A stretch of 64,000 nt of DNA from Congzhengia sp045635085 (GTDB taxonomy: Bacteria > Bacillota > Clostridia > UBA1381 > UBA9506), in NCBI GenBank assembly GCA_045635085.1, contig JAZRBM010000013.1:310001-374000 (forward strand), written 5' to 3'. How positions within the stretch are numbered: the stretch's first letter is position 1; every line of letters begins with the position of its first letter. The notes under the pieces were generated by a model. The model did no database searches. It was not told where the DNA came from and saw only the letters and a program-made list of their open reading frames with translations. A program made the translations under genes and the position numbers. Below, piece by piece: positions 8,628-18,644 of this stretch.

Positions 8628-9671
8628 ATGAAAAATATAGTTAAAAAATTAAAAATTAACCATAATCTTACTGACTCGGAGTTTATAAAGCTCATCAAAA
8701 ACAGTAAATATGATAAAGAATTATTTAAAGAAGCAGATGCTATAAGGCGCGAAAACTATGAAAATCACGTTTATATTCGCGGTCTTATAGAATTTACAAG
8801 TTATTGCAAACAAAACTGCTACTATTGCGGTCTAAGACGCGATAACAAAAATGCTAACAGGTACAGGCTCACAAAAAAAGAAATCCTTAGTTGTTGCGAA
8901 GAAGGTTATAAATTAGGCTTTCGCACATTTGTGCTCCAGGGCGGCGATGACGACGGATTTTCTGATAATGACATCTGCGAAATTGTAAAAAAAATAAAGG
9001 CAAGCTTTCCTGATTGTGCAGTAACGTTATCCATCGGAGAAAGAGATTATGAAGTATACAAAAGCTTTAAGCTAGCCGGTGCAGACAGATATCTTCTTCG
9101 TCACGAAACTGCAGACAACGAGCATTATAGTATGTTGCACCCAAAAAGCTCTACTGCTCTAAAACGTCAAAAATGCTTGTTTGATTTAAAGGAACTTGGC
9201 TTCCAGGTCGGTTCCGGTTTTATGGTAGGTTCGCCATTTCAAACAACAGAGCATATAGTAAAAGACTTAAGATTTTTACAAAAGCTCCAGCCCGATATGA
9301 TAGGAATCGGTCCTTATATTCCCCATTGTGATACGCCGTTTTTCGACAAAACTGCAGGGACACTTTCGCTTACACTTCGCATGATATCTATATTAAGGCT
9401 TATGTTTCCAAAAGCTCTCATCCCTGCAACTACTGCATTAGGAACTATAAAAAAAGGCGGCAGAGAGTTAGGATTATCAGTCGGAGCAAATGTAGTTATG
9501 CCTAATTTATCGCCGATTAACGTTCGAAAAAAGTATGCAATTTACGAAAACAAAATATGCACCGATGATGAATCGGCAGAGGGTTTAGCTTCTCTTAAAG
9601 AAAGCGTTAAAAAGACAGGCTATGAAATAGTTACAGATATCGGACATGCCAAATCCTATCTTAAGGAGTAA
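8628..9671 (+). CDS. hydE: [FeFe] hydrogenase maturase HydE (radical SAM)
   Basis: Radical SAM enzyme that takes part in building the dithiomethylamine-bridged di-iron centre of [FeFe] hydrogenases together with HydF and HydG. The 347-residue protein has the CX3CX2C cluster motif at C60, C64 and C67 (SYCKQNCYYC), followed by LGFRTFVLQGGDD, RYLLRHETAD, GSGFMVGSPFQT and IGIGPYIPH, the set typical of HydE rather than BioB. RBS GTGAGGTGAG precedes ATG 18 bases after topA. No hydF, hydG or hydrogenase gene is in this window, so the maturation genes are dispersed. The call implies an anaerobe that makes or uses H2. Confidence 0.92.
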   Translation: MKNIVKKLKINHNLTDSEFIKLIKNSKYDKELFKEADAIRRENYENHVYIRGLIEFTSYCKQNCYYCGLRRDNKNANRYRLTKKEILSCCEEGYKLGFRTFVLQGGDDDGFSDNDICEIVKKIKASFPDCAVTLSIGERDYEVYKSFKLAGADRYLLRHETADNEHYSMLHPKSSTALKRQKCLFDLKELGFQVGSGFMVGSPFQTTEHIVKDLRFLQKLQPDMIGIGPYIPHCDTPFFDKTAGTLSLTLRMISILRLMFPKALIPATTALGTIKKGGRELGLSVGANVVMPNLSPINVRKKYAIYENKICTDDESAEGLASLKESVKKTGYEIVTDIGHAKSYLKE

Positions 9672-9675
9672 TACT

Positions 9676-10548
9676 ATGGTTAAAAGATTTTTTCTGATTT
9701 TTATATGCTTTATTTTAGTATTTTCATTTGTGTCGTGCGGCAATAAAACAAATGATGAAGAATCAGTCATAGTAAAAGAAACTGAAAATTCAAAGGACTA
9801 TACACTTGATGAGTCTCATATCGCCAAAAAAATTACTTTTACAGAAGACGGCATAAAGATTACCATTGAGGATATTCTTTATGACGAAATTGTTACCTGG
9901 CTTAAATTTACAGTTGAAAACAATACTGAAAAAGCAATTAAGATACTAACGACAGATTTATCAATTAACGATATCATGTGTAATTATTCTTTACTTACAT
10001 ATGTAGAACCAAAAAGCACTAAAACTGATTTTCTAGAAATCAGCAACGAGTGGTTTTATGATTTAGATATCCGTACAATCAAGGATATAGAGTTAACAGT
10101 CAGAATACTGGATGAAAATTCAGAAGAAATTAAAAAGTCTGATCCTTTGAAAGTGTTGACCGACGCATCAAAAAAATACGTGCAGCAATACAAAAAAGAA
10201 GGCTCTGTAATTTACGAAAAAGATAACGTGCTAATCATTTCACAGGGAATTAAAAAAAGCAAACTTTCAGACGATACAGAGCTTGGATTGTTTATAGAAA
10301 ATAACACCGATAAACACTTTTCTGTTATGTTAGACGAGGTTTTAGTAAACGACAAAGTAATTGCACCGACTTTCATAGTTTCAGTCGGGGCAAAAAAAGT
10401 AGCAGTCGACTCAATTCTTTTTTCAAAAGAAGCGTTGAGTATAGCAAATATAGAAAAAATCACAAATTTAAAACTCTCATTTAAAGCCATTAATCAATCA
10501 TCTGAAATGGTGTTTAAAACAGAGACAATTGAAATTTCCTTTGAGTAA
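9676..10548 (+). CDS. Lipoprotein with two tandem Ig-like domains, function unknown
   Basis: A 290-residue predicted lipoprotein: short basic N-terminus (MVKRFF), a hydrophobic run, and a lipobox FVSCGN that would be cleaved before Cys18. The mature protein appears to be an internal duplication. About residues 50-160 (WLKFTVENNTEKAIKIL then IEDI..LTTDLSINDI) and 175-290 (LGLFIENNTDKHFSVML then LDEVLVNDKVI) share the xENNTxKxxxxxxDxxxxND pattern, as expected for two beta-sandwich domains like those of telokin-like/DUF4352 lipoproteins. AAGGAG (9663-9668) overlaps the hydE stop, suggesting coupling. Start ATG 9676 is preferred over upstream in-frame codons because only it gives a clean signal peptide. 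Confidence 0.78.
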   Translation: MVKRFFLIFICFILVFSFVSCGNKTNDEESVIVKETENSKDYTLDESHIAKKITFTEDGIKITIEDILYDEIVTWLKFTVENNTEKAIKILTTDLSINDIMCNYSLLTYVEPKSTKTDFLEISNEWFYDLDIRTIKDIELTVRILDENSEEIKKSDPLKVLTDASKKYVQQYKKEGSVIYEKDNVLIISQGIKKSKLSDDTELGLFIENNTDKHFSVMLDEVLVNDKVIAPTFIVSVGAKKVAVDSILFSKEALSIANIEKITNLKLSFKAINQSSEMVFKTETIEISFE

Positions 10549-10602
10549 TATAAGTTGTTTACCCAGCATAAAATTTAATTAGCTTATGCGGAGGTAAATA
10601 CT

Positions 10603-12087
10603 ATGTTACGAAAAAAGCAATTTATAAAAGATGTATTTTTGCTCACCGCAGTATCTCTTTTGATGAGAGCGGTGAGTTTTTCTTTTAATGTATATATAGC
10701 GAACAAAATAGGAGCATCAGGCATGGGACTTTTTGCTCTTATTATGTCCGTATACACTTTTGGAATAACCCTGGCAACATCAGGGATAAATCTTGCTTCT
10801 ACAAAGATTATAGCAGAGGAAATCGCTCAGGGAAAAAACTTAAAAAAAGCTGTTAAAAAATGTACACTTTATGCTCTTTTTTTTGGTGTTTTGGCATTTT
10901 TTATTGTTTTTTTTGCATCTGGTTTTTTTGCAAATAATATAGTAGGTGATACGCGTATTAAACTTCCGCTAAAAATACTCTCGTTGTCACTCCCCTGCGT
11001 TTCCATATCATTTGCTCTATCAGGTTATTTTATAGCATCACGAAAAGTTTATAAAAATTCTTTAGTGCAAATAGCTGAACAGACTATTAAAATTTTTACT
11101 GCTGTTTTTCTTTTAAATAAATTAGATGTAAAGAATGCAGAAAATGCCTGTATTGCCCTGGTTTTAAGCGGAACCATATCAGAAATAGCCTCATTTTTAA
11201 TTTTATCTGTTGTTTATAAACTAGATATAAAAAAAGAGCAAACAAAAGTATCTAAAGACCTTTCTAAGCGAGTGCTAAGGTACGGCCTCCCCGTTGCTCT
11301 AAGCGCCTATCTTCGTTCAGCGCTTACAACCACAGAGAACACCTTAATACCTAAATCACTCGAAAAATTCAGTGGAGAAAAAGAAAAAGCATTATCATCT
11401 TATGGTGTAGTCCACGGAATGGTTATGCCCATGATTTTTCTGCCGTCAGGGATCGTGAGTTCTGTTGCGACCTTGCTTGTACCTGAAATAACAATGCTCA
11501 ACAAATTAAAAAACTACAAAAAAATTGACCGTCTCATAGAACGTATATTGTCACTGACTCTTACATTTTCTATTGGAGCATCAGGGATTTTATACTTTTT
11601 TTCATATGAGCTTTCTATGTTTATTTATAAAAATCAAGACGTTGCATACTACTTAAAGCTGGTTGCTCCCATTGCTGCAATAATGTATGCCGACGGGGTT
11701 GTAGATGCAGTATTAAAAGGTCTTAATCAGGAGATTTCTGCTATGAGATATGATATTGTTTTGTCTTTTGTATCTATATTTTTAATTGTAACCTTAATTC
11801 CAACAAAGGGCGTTTTAGGATATATTGTTATAATTTATATTTCAGAAATGATAAATGCATTTCTTAGCATTTCACGCCTTATGGAGGTCTCTGATTTCGA
11901 TATAAAACCTTTTTCTTGGACAACAGTTCCCGCTATTTCTATACTTGTATCGTGCTTTTTTGCCAAGAGCGTTTTTGGAAATAGTTTAATCGGTATTTTG
12001 TTTTCATCACTTCTGTATGCGCTTATTATGTTTCTTTTTCGCGACAGATCGCACACTTTACAAAAACTCAAACATGTGCTAAAATAA
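10603..12087 (+). CDS. SpoVB/MurJ-like polysaccharide flippase (MOP superfamily)
   Basis: Integral membrane protein of 494 residues with about 14 hydrophobic helices, resembling stage V sporulation protein B and other lipid-linked oligosaccharide flippases of the MVF/MOP group. The opening MLRKKQFIKDVFLLTAVSLL, then NKIGASGMGLFALIMSVY and ATSGINLASTKIIAEE near residues 35-75, is the typical SpoVB N-terminus; RYGLPVALSAYLRSAL and LPSGIVSSVATLLVPEI are conserved internal segments. SpoVB acts in spore cortex synthesis. Several paralogues usually exist, so a vegetative wall role is possible. GGAGG sits upstream of the ATG, and addA follows 32 bases after the stop. Confidence 0.87.
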   Translation: MLRKKQFIKDVFLLTAVSLLMRAVSFSFNVYIANKIGASGMGLFALIMSVYTFGITLATSGINLASTKIIAEEIAQGKNLKKAVKKCTLYALFFGVLAFFIVFFASGFFANNIVGDTRIKLPLKILSLSLPCVSISFALSGYFIASRKVYKNSLVQIAEQTIKIFTAVFLLNKLDVKNAENACIALVLSGTISEIASFLILSVVYKLDIKKEQTKVSKDLSKRVLRYGLPVALSAYLRSALTTTENTLIPKSLEKFSGEKEKALSSYGVVHGMVMPMIFLPSGIVSSVATLLVPEITMLNKLKNYKKIDRLIERILSLTLTFSIGASGILYFFSYELSMFIYKNQDVAYYLKLVAPIAAIMYADGVVDAVLKGLNQEISAMRYDIVLSFVSIFLIVTLIPTKGVLGYIVIIYISEMINAFLSISRLMEVSDFDIKPFSWTTVPAISILVSCFFAKSVFGNSLIGILFSSLLYALIMFLFRDRSHTLQKLKHVLK

Positions 12088-12119
12088 TAAAGAAAGCTCA
12101 TATCTTGGAGGCGACAAAA

Positions 12120-15100
12120 TTGGCTACTGTATGGACCGATGAACAATTATCTGCAATAGAATCCAAAAATCAAAATCTACTTCTTTCTGCTGCTGCAGGA
12201 AGCGGTAAAACTGCTGTGCTTGTTGAAAGAATAATTTCAAAAATCACAGGCGAAAATCCTGTCGATGCTGACAAGCTTTTAGTTGTTACATTTACTAACG
12301 CTGCAGCAAACGAAATGCGCGAACGAATTATTTTAGCTCTTGAAAAAATTCATCTTAAAAATCCGCAGGACAAGCATATTTTGCGCCAGTTGACACTTAT
12401 CAAAAAAGCACAAATCACTACAATTGATTCTTTTTGTATAGATGTTTTGCGAAAGAACTTTACACACGCAAATCTGTCTCCTAATTTTTCCATTGCTGAT
12501 CCAGCCGAAAGCAAGGTTATGCTTGATGAGGCTTTAGATAGTGTAATTAATGAAATGTATGACGATAAAGCTTTCGGCTCTACATTTCTTGCTTTGATGG
12601 AATCGTATGCCAACTCTAAAGCAAACGACAAAGCTTTTCGTGAATTACTCACATCTATATACTATTTTTCTACAAGCCTTCCCTCTCCCACAGATTGGCT
12701 TGACGGTGCAGCGGAGCACTTTTTAATTAAAGAAAATTTTTCCACTTCAATCTACAACGATATTATCCTAAAAGAAGCTCACGCAGAGTGCGAAAGAGCT
12801 GTTTCTGAATACAAAATAATGATTGAACTTGCACAAGAGGATACACTTTACGATTTTGTTTCTATTTTAAAAGAAGAACAGCAATTCTTTAAAGATTGCA
12901 CAAGCATTTTCGATTATGATACTTTAAGAGGTGTTATTTTAGGCTATACTTTTAAAAGGCGTCCGGCAACTCCTAAAAATATTACACCCATACACATAGA
13001 TACAATAGGAGAAATGCGTTCAAAAATAAAAGAGCGGCGTATGGGAAAGCTGTGCGAAAAGCTCCTTAATCTTTCCTCATCCCAGCAGGAGGCTGCCATT
13101 AATAAAATGCATCCTTTGATGGAATGCCTTTCTGAAACTATAAAAAGATTATCAAATAGATTTTCTGATATGAAGCTTTCTAAAAACATTCTTGATTTTT
13201 CAGATTGCGAACACTATTGTCTTGATGTTTTAAATAACGATGATGTCGCAAATGTTATTAAAAACCAATATGAAGAAATTTATATCGACGAATATCAGGA
13301 TACATCAAAGCTGCAAGAGGCGATTTTTTCCCGTATAAAGAGGGATAATAACCTTTTTATGGTAGGCGATATAAAGCAAAGCATTTACAGATTCAGAAAT
13401 ACAGACCCTATACTTTTTAAAACCAAAAGAGATTGCTACGTCAAAAACGAGGACACAAATGACCGGAAAATTATTCTTTCTAAAAACTTCAGAAGCAGAA
13501 AAAATGTCCTTGACTCTGTAAACTATATTTTTGAAAGAATAATGTCAGAAGACTCAGGAGAAATAAATTATAACGAAGACGAAAAGTTGTATCTTGGCGC
13601 AAACTACCCCCCTGATTCACCAAACCCAATTGATTATGACACAGAGCTTGCAATAATTGATTCTACCTCTGTTTCCCAAACAGATGACAGTGACCTTGGC
13701 AAAATTGAGCTTCAGGCAATGTACTGTGCTAAAAAAATTTCCGAATTGATTGAAAGCGGAGTCGAAATTTTTGACAAAGGTGCATACAGGAAAATAACAT
13801 ATAAGGATATCTGTATAATTTCAAGAAACGTAAAAGACAATTCCATTATCTTAAATGCCGTTTTCTCAGACTACGGTATACCTTGCTATGCTGAAAACAC
13901 AGGCTCATATTTTCAAAGCAGAGAGATTGAAATTATCTTATCCTTACTTGCAGTAATCGACAACCCATATCAAGATCTGCCTCTTCTTTCTGTTTTGCGT
14001 TCTGTCATATTTAACGTATCATCAGAAGAACTGGCTCTCATTCGTTCCTATGACAAAAAAGCACCGTTTTATAGTGCAATGATTGAGTGCAGCAAATCAG
14101 ACAGTGATGAAGGCAGGCTTTGTCTTGACATTATAAACAGCATAGAGAGTTTTTCAAAAAAATCAAATTACATGAGTGTATCAGAGCTGATTTTAGATAT
14201 ATATAACACTACGGGATATTATGACGCGCAGCAGACCTTGCCCAATGGTGTTATAAAATGTGCTAATCTAAGGCTTTTATACAATCGTGCTAAAGCCTAC
14301 GAAAATACAGGGCTAAAGGGCCTTTATAGCTTTATAAACTTTATAAATAATTTTAAAGAAACAGGCAACGATTTAGAAACAGCAAAACTTATCGCTGAAG
14401 GAAACGATGCAGTTCGTATAATGAGTATTCACAAAAGTAAAGGTCTTGAATTTCCTGTTGTAATTCTTTTTGCTGCAGAACATCAATTTAACATGATGGA
14501 TTTACATCGCAATGTGCTGTATCATGCTGACTTTGGATACGGTCCTAAATTTGTGGACACCGACCTTAGGATTACATATACATTCGCTCCGCGTGCAGCT
14601 TTGGAACGAGTGCTCTATCGCGAAAGCGTTGCAGAAGAGATGAGGATATTGTATGTTGCACTAACTCGTGCCAAAGAAAAACTGATAATAGTTGGCTCTG
14701 ACAAAAACATAAAATCTAAAATACAAAAATGTATGCCAGGAGATAATAACAAGCAGATACACGCCTCTATAGTATCAGAGCACGTATCTTATCTTGACTG
14801 GATAATAATGGCTTTAATAGACCATAAATGCGGCGGCGAATTAAGAAAATACATCGATAACGACCGCAGTATGTATATAATCGAAGACGAAAGCAAATTT
14901 ACAGTAAAGATTATTGATGACATAGATGAATTAAACGGACTAAAGGCAACGTGCGATTTGCCATTATCTCATACTGAAATTAATATCGATAAAATATCGT
15001 CTTTAGTTAATTTTAAATATCCAAACATTGACGAGACAAAGCTTCCGTCTAAAATCACCGTGAGTGAGCTTAAAAAAAGGCGCGAAGAGAGTTTATCAGA

Positions 15101-15662
15101 AGGGTTTGATATTTTTAAAAAGAGAAAACAAATAAGTGAAAAAACCACAGGTCTTACAGTGTCAGAAATAGGCATAGCTTACCACACTGTACTGCAAAAA
15201 TGTGATTTATCCTCTCCCCTTTCTACGCGCGATGACGTAAAAAAACAAATAGACGATATTAAAAATCGCGGATTCCTAACTGAAGAAGAAGCAGGCGCTG
15301 TGAACCCTGATAAAATTTTAAAATTCTTCAGTTCCGGAATTGGAAGAATGGTGCTTTCTGCAAAAGAGGTCAAAAGAGAATATATGTTTGGTGTAGGTAT
15401 CAAAGCAAAGAATTTTATTACTACAACAAACAGCGAAAAAGAAATAATGCTACAGGGTGTAATAGATTGTCTGCTTATAACGGATAACGGAATTATAATT
15501 ATAGATTATAAAACTGACAGAAGTTTTGATGCTAAAGATACAGTTGAAAAGTACAAAATTCAGCTCGATTGCTACAAATATGCAGCAGAGGTAATATTTA
15601 AAAAGCCCGTAATTAGAAAAATTTTATATATGCTAGAAAGTGATATGGGAATAACATTATAA
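12120..15662 (+). CDS. addA: ATP-dependent helicase/nuclease subunit A (AddA)
   Basis: AddA is the helicase-nuclease subunit of AddAB, the RecBCD counterpart that resects double-strand breaks up to Chi. The 1180-residue product has UvrD-type motifs: Walker A SAAAGSGKTA (about 23-32), FTNAAANEMRERI, IYIDEYQDTS (motif II), VGDIKQSIYRFR (motif III), IMSIHKSKGLEFPVV (motif V) and ILYVALTRAKEKL (motif VI). The C-terminal nuclease has GVIDCLLIT and IIDYKTDR. I use TTG 12120 because GGAGG (12107-12111) is 8 bases upstream; the in-frame TTG 12105 overlaps that site. AddB normally lies directly upstream, but here the neighbour is the flippase gene. Strong bidirectional terminator downstream. Confidence 0.94.
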   Translation: MATVWTDEQLSAIESKNQNLLLSAAAGSGKTAVLVERIISKITGENPVDADKLLVVTFTNAAANEMRERIILALEKIHLKNPQDKHILRQLTLIKKAQITTIDSFCIDVLRKNFTHANLSPNFSIADPAESKVMLDEALDSVINEMYDDKAFGSTFLALMESYANSKANDKAFRELLTSIYYFSTSLPSPTDWLDGAAEHFLIKENFSTSIYNDIILKEAHAECERAVSEYKIMIELAQEDTLYDFVSILKEEQQFFKDCTSIFDYDTLRGVILGYTFKRRPATPKNITPIHIDTIGEMRSKIKERRMGKLCEKLLNLSSSQQEAAINKMHPLMECLSETIKRLSNRFSDMKLSKNILDFSDCEHYCLDVLNNDDVANVIKNQYEEIYIDEYQDTSKLQEAIFSRIKRDNNLFMVGDIKQSIYRFRNTDPILFKTKRDCYVKNEDTNDRKIILSKNFRSRKNVLDSVNYIFERIMSEDSGEINYNEDEKLYLGANYPPDSPNPIDYDTELAIIDSTSVSQTDDSDLGKIELQAMYCAKKISELIESGVEIFDKGAYRKITYKDICIISRNVKDNSIILNAVFSDYGIPCYAENTGSYFQSREIEIILSLLAVIDNPYQDLPLLSVLRSVIFNVSSEELALIRSYDKKAPFYSAMIECSKSDSDEGRLCLDIINSIESFSKKSNYMSVSELILDIYNTTGYYDAQQTLPNGVIKCANLRLLYNRAKAYENTGLKGLYSFINFINNFKETGNDLETAKLIAEGNDAVRIMSIHKSKGLEFPVVILFAAEHQFNMMDLHRNVLYHADFGYGPKFVDTDLRITYTFAPRAALERVLYRESVAEEMRILYVALTRAKEKLIIVGSDKNIKSKIQKCMPGDNNKQIHASIVSEHVSYLDWIIMALIDHKCGGELRKYIDNDRSMYIIEDESKFTVKIIDDIDELNGLKATCDLPLSHTEINIDKISSLVNFKYPNIDETKLPSKITVSELKKRREESLSEGFDIFKKRKQISEKTTGLTVSEIGIAYHTVLQKCDLSSPLSTRDDVKKQIDDIKNRGFLTEEEAGAVNPDKILKFFSSGIGRMVLSAKEVKREYMFGVGIKAKNFITTTNSEKEIMLQGVIDCLLITDNGIIIIDYKTDRSFDAKDTVEKYKIQLDCYKYAAEVIFKKPVIRKILYMLESDMGITL

Positions 15663-15663
15663 T

Positions 15664-15691
15664 AAAGGTTGTGGCGTATGCCACAACCTTT
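15664..15691. terminator. Bidirectional intrinsic terminator
   Basis: Twelve-bp perfect stem (15664-15675 with 15680-15691), GTAT loop, T-rich flanks. It separates convergent addA and trkH and overlaps the last bases of trkH. Confidence 0.9.
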
Positions 15692-17165
15692 ATTTCTTTA
15701 AAATTTTTCTTTTAATCGGCGGAACTATCGCCGTTTTCCACATACCAAAATGGAATATCATAAGCATAGGATAAAGCTCTAGTCTGCCTGCCAACATATC
15801 AAACATCAAAACATATTTTGAAAACGGAGTAAAATTTGAAAAATTTCCCATAGGACCAACTTCTCCAAGACCCGGCCCTATATTATTAAGTGCTGTCGTA
15901 ACAGCTGTAAAGTTAGTAATTAAATCATGTTCATCAAAAGCAATTAAAAATACAGATATTACAAAAATCATAATGTAGGTTATGAAAAATACGTTAGTTG
16001 AACGAATTGTTTCGTGATTTACGACCTTTCCCTCCATTTTGATTTTCTTAACACTACCAGGATGAATATTTATCATTATTTCCTTTTTAACTGTTTTTAA
16101 AAGCATCATTATACGTGACACCTTAATACCGCCGCCAGTACTGCCTGCACATGCACCTATAAACATTAAAATCAGCAGTATGACCTTTGACTCAGATGGC
16201 CACAAATTAAAGTCGATTGTTGAAAATCCCGTAGTGGTAATTATGGACGATACCTGAAAAAAACTGTGCCTGATTGTCTGTTCTGCACCCATTCCAAGAT
16301 GAAATATGTTTGTATAAATAATAATAGTAGCCACAATTATTATCAGAAAATAGCATCTTACTTCTTCATACTTAAACGCCTGCCTGAAGTGCTTTGTGAA
16401 AATTAAAAAATACGCACCAAAATTGATTCCAAAAAGCATCATAAATATGCTAATTACCCATTGTATATACGGTGAATATGTGGCAAAGCTGTCGTTCTTT
16501 ATTCCAAAGCCTCCTGTTCCAGCAGTAGCAAAAACCGCAGTCAGAGCATCAAATACCGGCATTTTCCCCGCAATTAAAAAAATAAACTCTACACCTGATA
16601 AAGCTATATACATAACGTATAATATGCCTGCTGTATTCTGAATTTTAGGAAGCAGGCGTTCAACAGATGGTCCAGGGCTTTCTGCTCTTAATATGTGGAT
16701 ATGCGAACCTCCCTTTAGAGGTCTTATTGCCAAAAGCAACACTAAAACACCCATACCACCTATCCAGTTAGTCAAACTTCTCCAAAAAAGGCTTGAGTAA
16801 GACAGAGACTCAATATCAACAAGTATAGATGAACCCGTTGTGGTAAATCCGGATATCATCTCAAAAAGTGCATCTGTAAAAGATGGTATATCGCCATTTA
16901 GCACGAACGGAATTGCACCAAATACACTAAACAATATCCACGAAAATGCAACTGTTACAAAGCCTTCCTTTGCATATATTTCCATATCATTTGGTTTTTT
17001 GTGACTTAAAGCCAGACCCACTAATATACATAGCAAAGAAACGGCAAAAAAAGCCCAGCCTTGCCCTTCTTTATATATAAGTGCAACAACAGAGGGTAAC
17101 AACATAAAAAGTCCCTCGATATTTAAAACCCAACCTAAAATATATATTATAGCTCTAATATTCAT
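15690..17165 (-). CDS. trkH: Potassium uptake protein TrkH
   Basis: Membrane subunit of the Trk/Ktr potassium uptake system: 491 residues, around ten hydrophobic segments plus four selectivity-filter loops. Filter-like sequences are visible, for example ISGFTTTGSSIL (first pore loop), FATAGTGGFGIKN (second), SSIITTTGFST (third) and ALNNIGPGLGEVG (fourth), each with the key Gly. FIGACAGSTGGGIKVSR is another family hallmark. GAGGAAAATT precedes ATG. It lies 16 bases downstream of trkA and shares its promoter, so pore and regulatory subunits are made together. Confidence 0.95.
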   Translation of the reverse strand: MNIRAIIYILGWVLNIEGLFMLLPSVVALIYKEGQGWAFFAVSLLCILVGLALSHKKPNDMEIYAKEGFVTVAFSWILFSVFGAIPFVLNGDIPSFTDALFEMISGFTTTGSSILVDIESLSYSSLFWRSLTNWIGGMGVLVLLLAIRPLKGGSHIHILRAESPGPSVERLLPKIQNTAGILYVMYIALSGVEFIFLIAGKMPVFDALTAVFATAGTGGFGIKNDSFATYSPYIQWVISIFMMLFGINFGAYFLIFTKHFRQAFKYEEVRCYFLIIIVATIIIYTNIFHLGMGAEQTIRHSFFQVSSIITTTGFSTIDFNLWPSESKVILLILMFIGACAGSTGGGIKVSRIMMLLKTVKKEIMINIHPGSVKKIKMEGKVVNHETIRSTNVFFITYIMIFVISVFLIAFDEHDLITNFTAVTTALNNIGPGLGEVGPMGNFSNFTPFSKYVLMFDMLAGRLELYPMLMIFHFGMWKTAIVPPIKRKILKK

Positions 17166-17181
17166 AATTTTCCTCTTCGGT

Positions 17182-18573
17182 TTACCGTAAAATATCTGTT
17201 ATATCTTTAAATCCGCTTTCCAAAGTAACAACAACAACACGGTCTCCAACACAAATTGTATCATTACCACTGGGGATTATAACCTTGCCACCTCTGGTAA
17301 TGCAAGCAATAAGCAGATCGCTTTTAAGTGGCAAATCCATAATTGGAATGCCAATTACAGGAGCATCTTCTTTTATCTTAAATTCAATCGCCTCTGCTCT
17401 ATCATTAAAAATATGATAAAGCGTTTCTATATTACTTCCTTTTGAGTGCTTTTTAGCTCTTACATATGCAATAATTGTCTCTGCTGTTATAAATTTTGGA
17501 TATACCACACTGCCAAGCTCTAAACTATCAAGAACATGATTAAATGTCAGTCGATTAATTTTAGTAATTACCTTCATGTCAGGATTTTGTTTTGCATGAA
17601 GTGTTAATAATATATTTTCCTCATCAAACCCTGTTAGCGGTATAAATGATTCTGACTCAGAAAAGTTTTCACGGTCTAAAAGCTTTTCGTCACTGCCATC
17701 ACCACAGATAATTATTGCATTATCAAGAAGCGTGCTTAATTCTTCACATCTTTCCATATTTCGCTCAACAATTTTTACCTCAATTCCCATATTTAAAAGC
17801 TGTTTTGCTAAATAGTATGAGGTTTTACCGCCACCAACAATAAATGAGTTTGCAACTCTATGCGTTTTTAAGCCAATTTTTCTAAAGAAATCATGCGAAT
17901 CCCTAATTGGCGAAACATACGAGAGCACGTCCCCTGCCTTTAATGAAAATGAGCCGTTAGGTATAATAAGCTCCCCATCGCGCTCTACTGCACATATCAA
18001 CAAATGAAACGGAAATTCCTTTTGAAGCAAATGAAGAGGCATACCGCAAATCATATTGCCATCAGGAATTTTAAATGTAATCATTTCTACCTGTCCTCTG
18101 GCAAAGGCGTTTATGGAAAGCGCTGACGGAAATTTTAAAAGTCTTGCAATTTCGTTTGCCGTTTCAAGTTCAGGATTTAATATGATTGAAAGCTCCAATT
18201 TTTCACGAAGATAGTGAATTTCCTCGCTGTAATCAGGATTTCTTACTCTTGCAACTGTTGAGCAGTTACCTACTTTTTTTGCCATTGTACAACACAAAAT
18301 ATTTAACTCGTCTGAATCAGTTACAGCAATGATAAGGTCTGCATGTTCTATACCCGCGTCCATCTGAACCTTATAGCTCGATCCATTACCTACAATGCCT
18401 AAAACATCGTATGTTTCACATATGTCATGAACTACATCTTTATTTTTATCAACAATTGTGATATCATGTCCCTCTTCACAAAGGCGCGAAACTAAAGTTC
18501 TGCCAACCTTTCCACAGCCGATAATAATTATATTTAAACCTTTATCTTCTTTCTTTTCTTTTCTTTTAAACAT
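17182..18573 (-). CDS. trkA: Trk system potassium uptake regulator TrkA
   Basis: Cytosolic NAD(H)/nucleotide-binding ring subunit that gates TrkH. The 463-residue protein is a tandem duplication of RCK units: the first Rossmann fold starts NIIIIGCGKVGRTLVSRL (about 13-30, GxGxxG), with its C-terminal RCK-C half near 140-225 (MICGMPL, GDVLSYVSP); the second begins FIVGGGKTSYYLAKQL near 244, with its RCK-C near 380-460 (GIPIMDLPL, VGDRVVVVTL). Full length and both nucleotide folds look intact. A short charged N-terminal tail (MFKRKEKKEDKG) precedes the first fold. First gene of the trkA-trkH operon. Confidence 0.95.
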   Translation of the reverse strand: MFKRKEKKEDKGLNIIIIGCGKVGRTLVSRLCEEGHDITIVDKNKDVVHDICETYDVLGIVGNGSSYKVQMDAGIEHADLIIAVTDSDELNILCCTMAKKVGNCSTVARVRNPDYSEEIHYLREKLELSIILNPELETANEIARLLKFPSALSINAFARGQVEMITFKIPDGNMICGMPLHLLQKEFPFHLLICAVERDGELIIPNGSFSLKAGDVLSYVSPIRDSHDFFRKIGLKTHRVANSFIVGGGKTSYYLAKQLLNMGIEVKIVERNMERCEELSTLLDNAIIICGDGSDEKLLDRENFSESESFIPLTGFDEENILLTLHAKQNPDMKVITKINRLTFNHVLDSLELGSVVYPKFITAETIIAYVRAKKHSKGSNIETLYHIFNDRAEAIEFKIKEDAPVIGIPIMDLPLKSDLLIACITRGGKVIIPSGNDTICVGDRVVVVTLESGFKDITDILR

Positions 18574-18611
18574 AATGAAATTCGCCTTTCTTAAGCAACG
18601 TCTATATGCGT

Positions 18612-18640
18612 ATTATACTCTTATAGCATATTTTTGTCAA
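18612..18640 (-). promoter_or_regulatory. Consensus sigma-A promoter of trkA-trkH
   Basis: On the minus strand TTGACA (18640-18635), exactly 17 bases, TATAAT (18617-18612): a full consensus match about 40 bases upstream of the trkA start. Confidence 0.88.
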
Positions 18641-18644
18641 GTAC

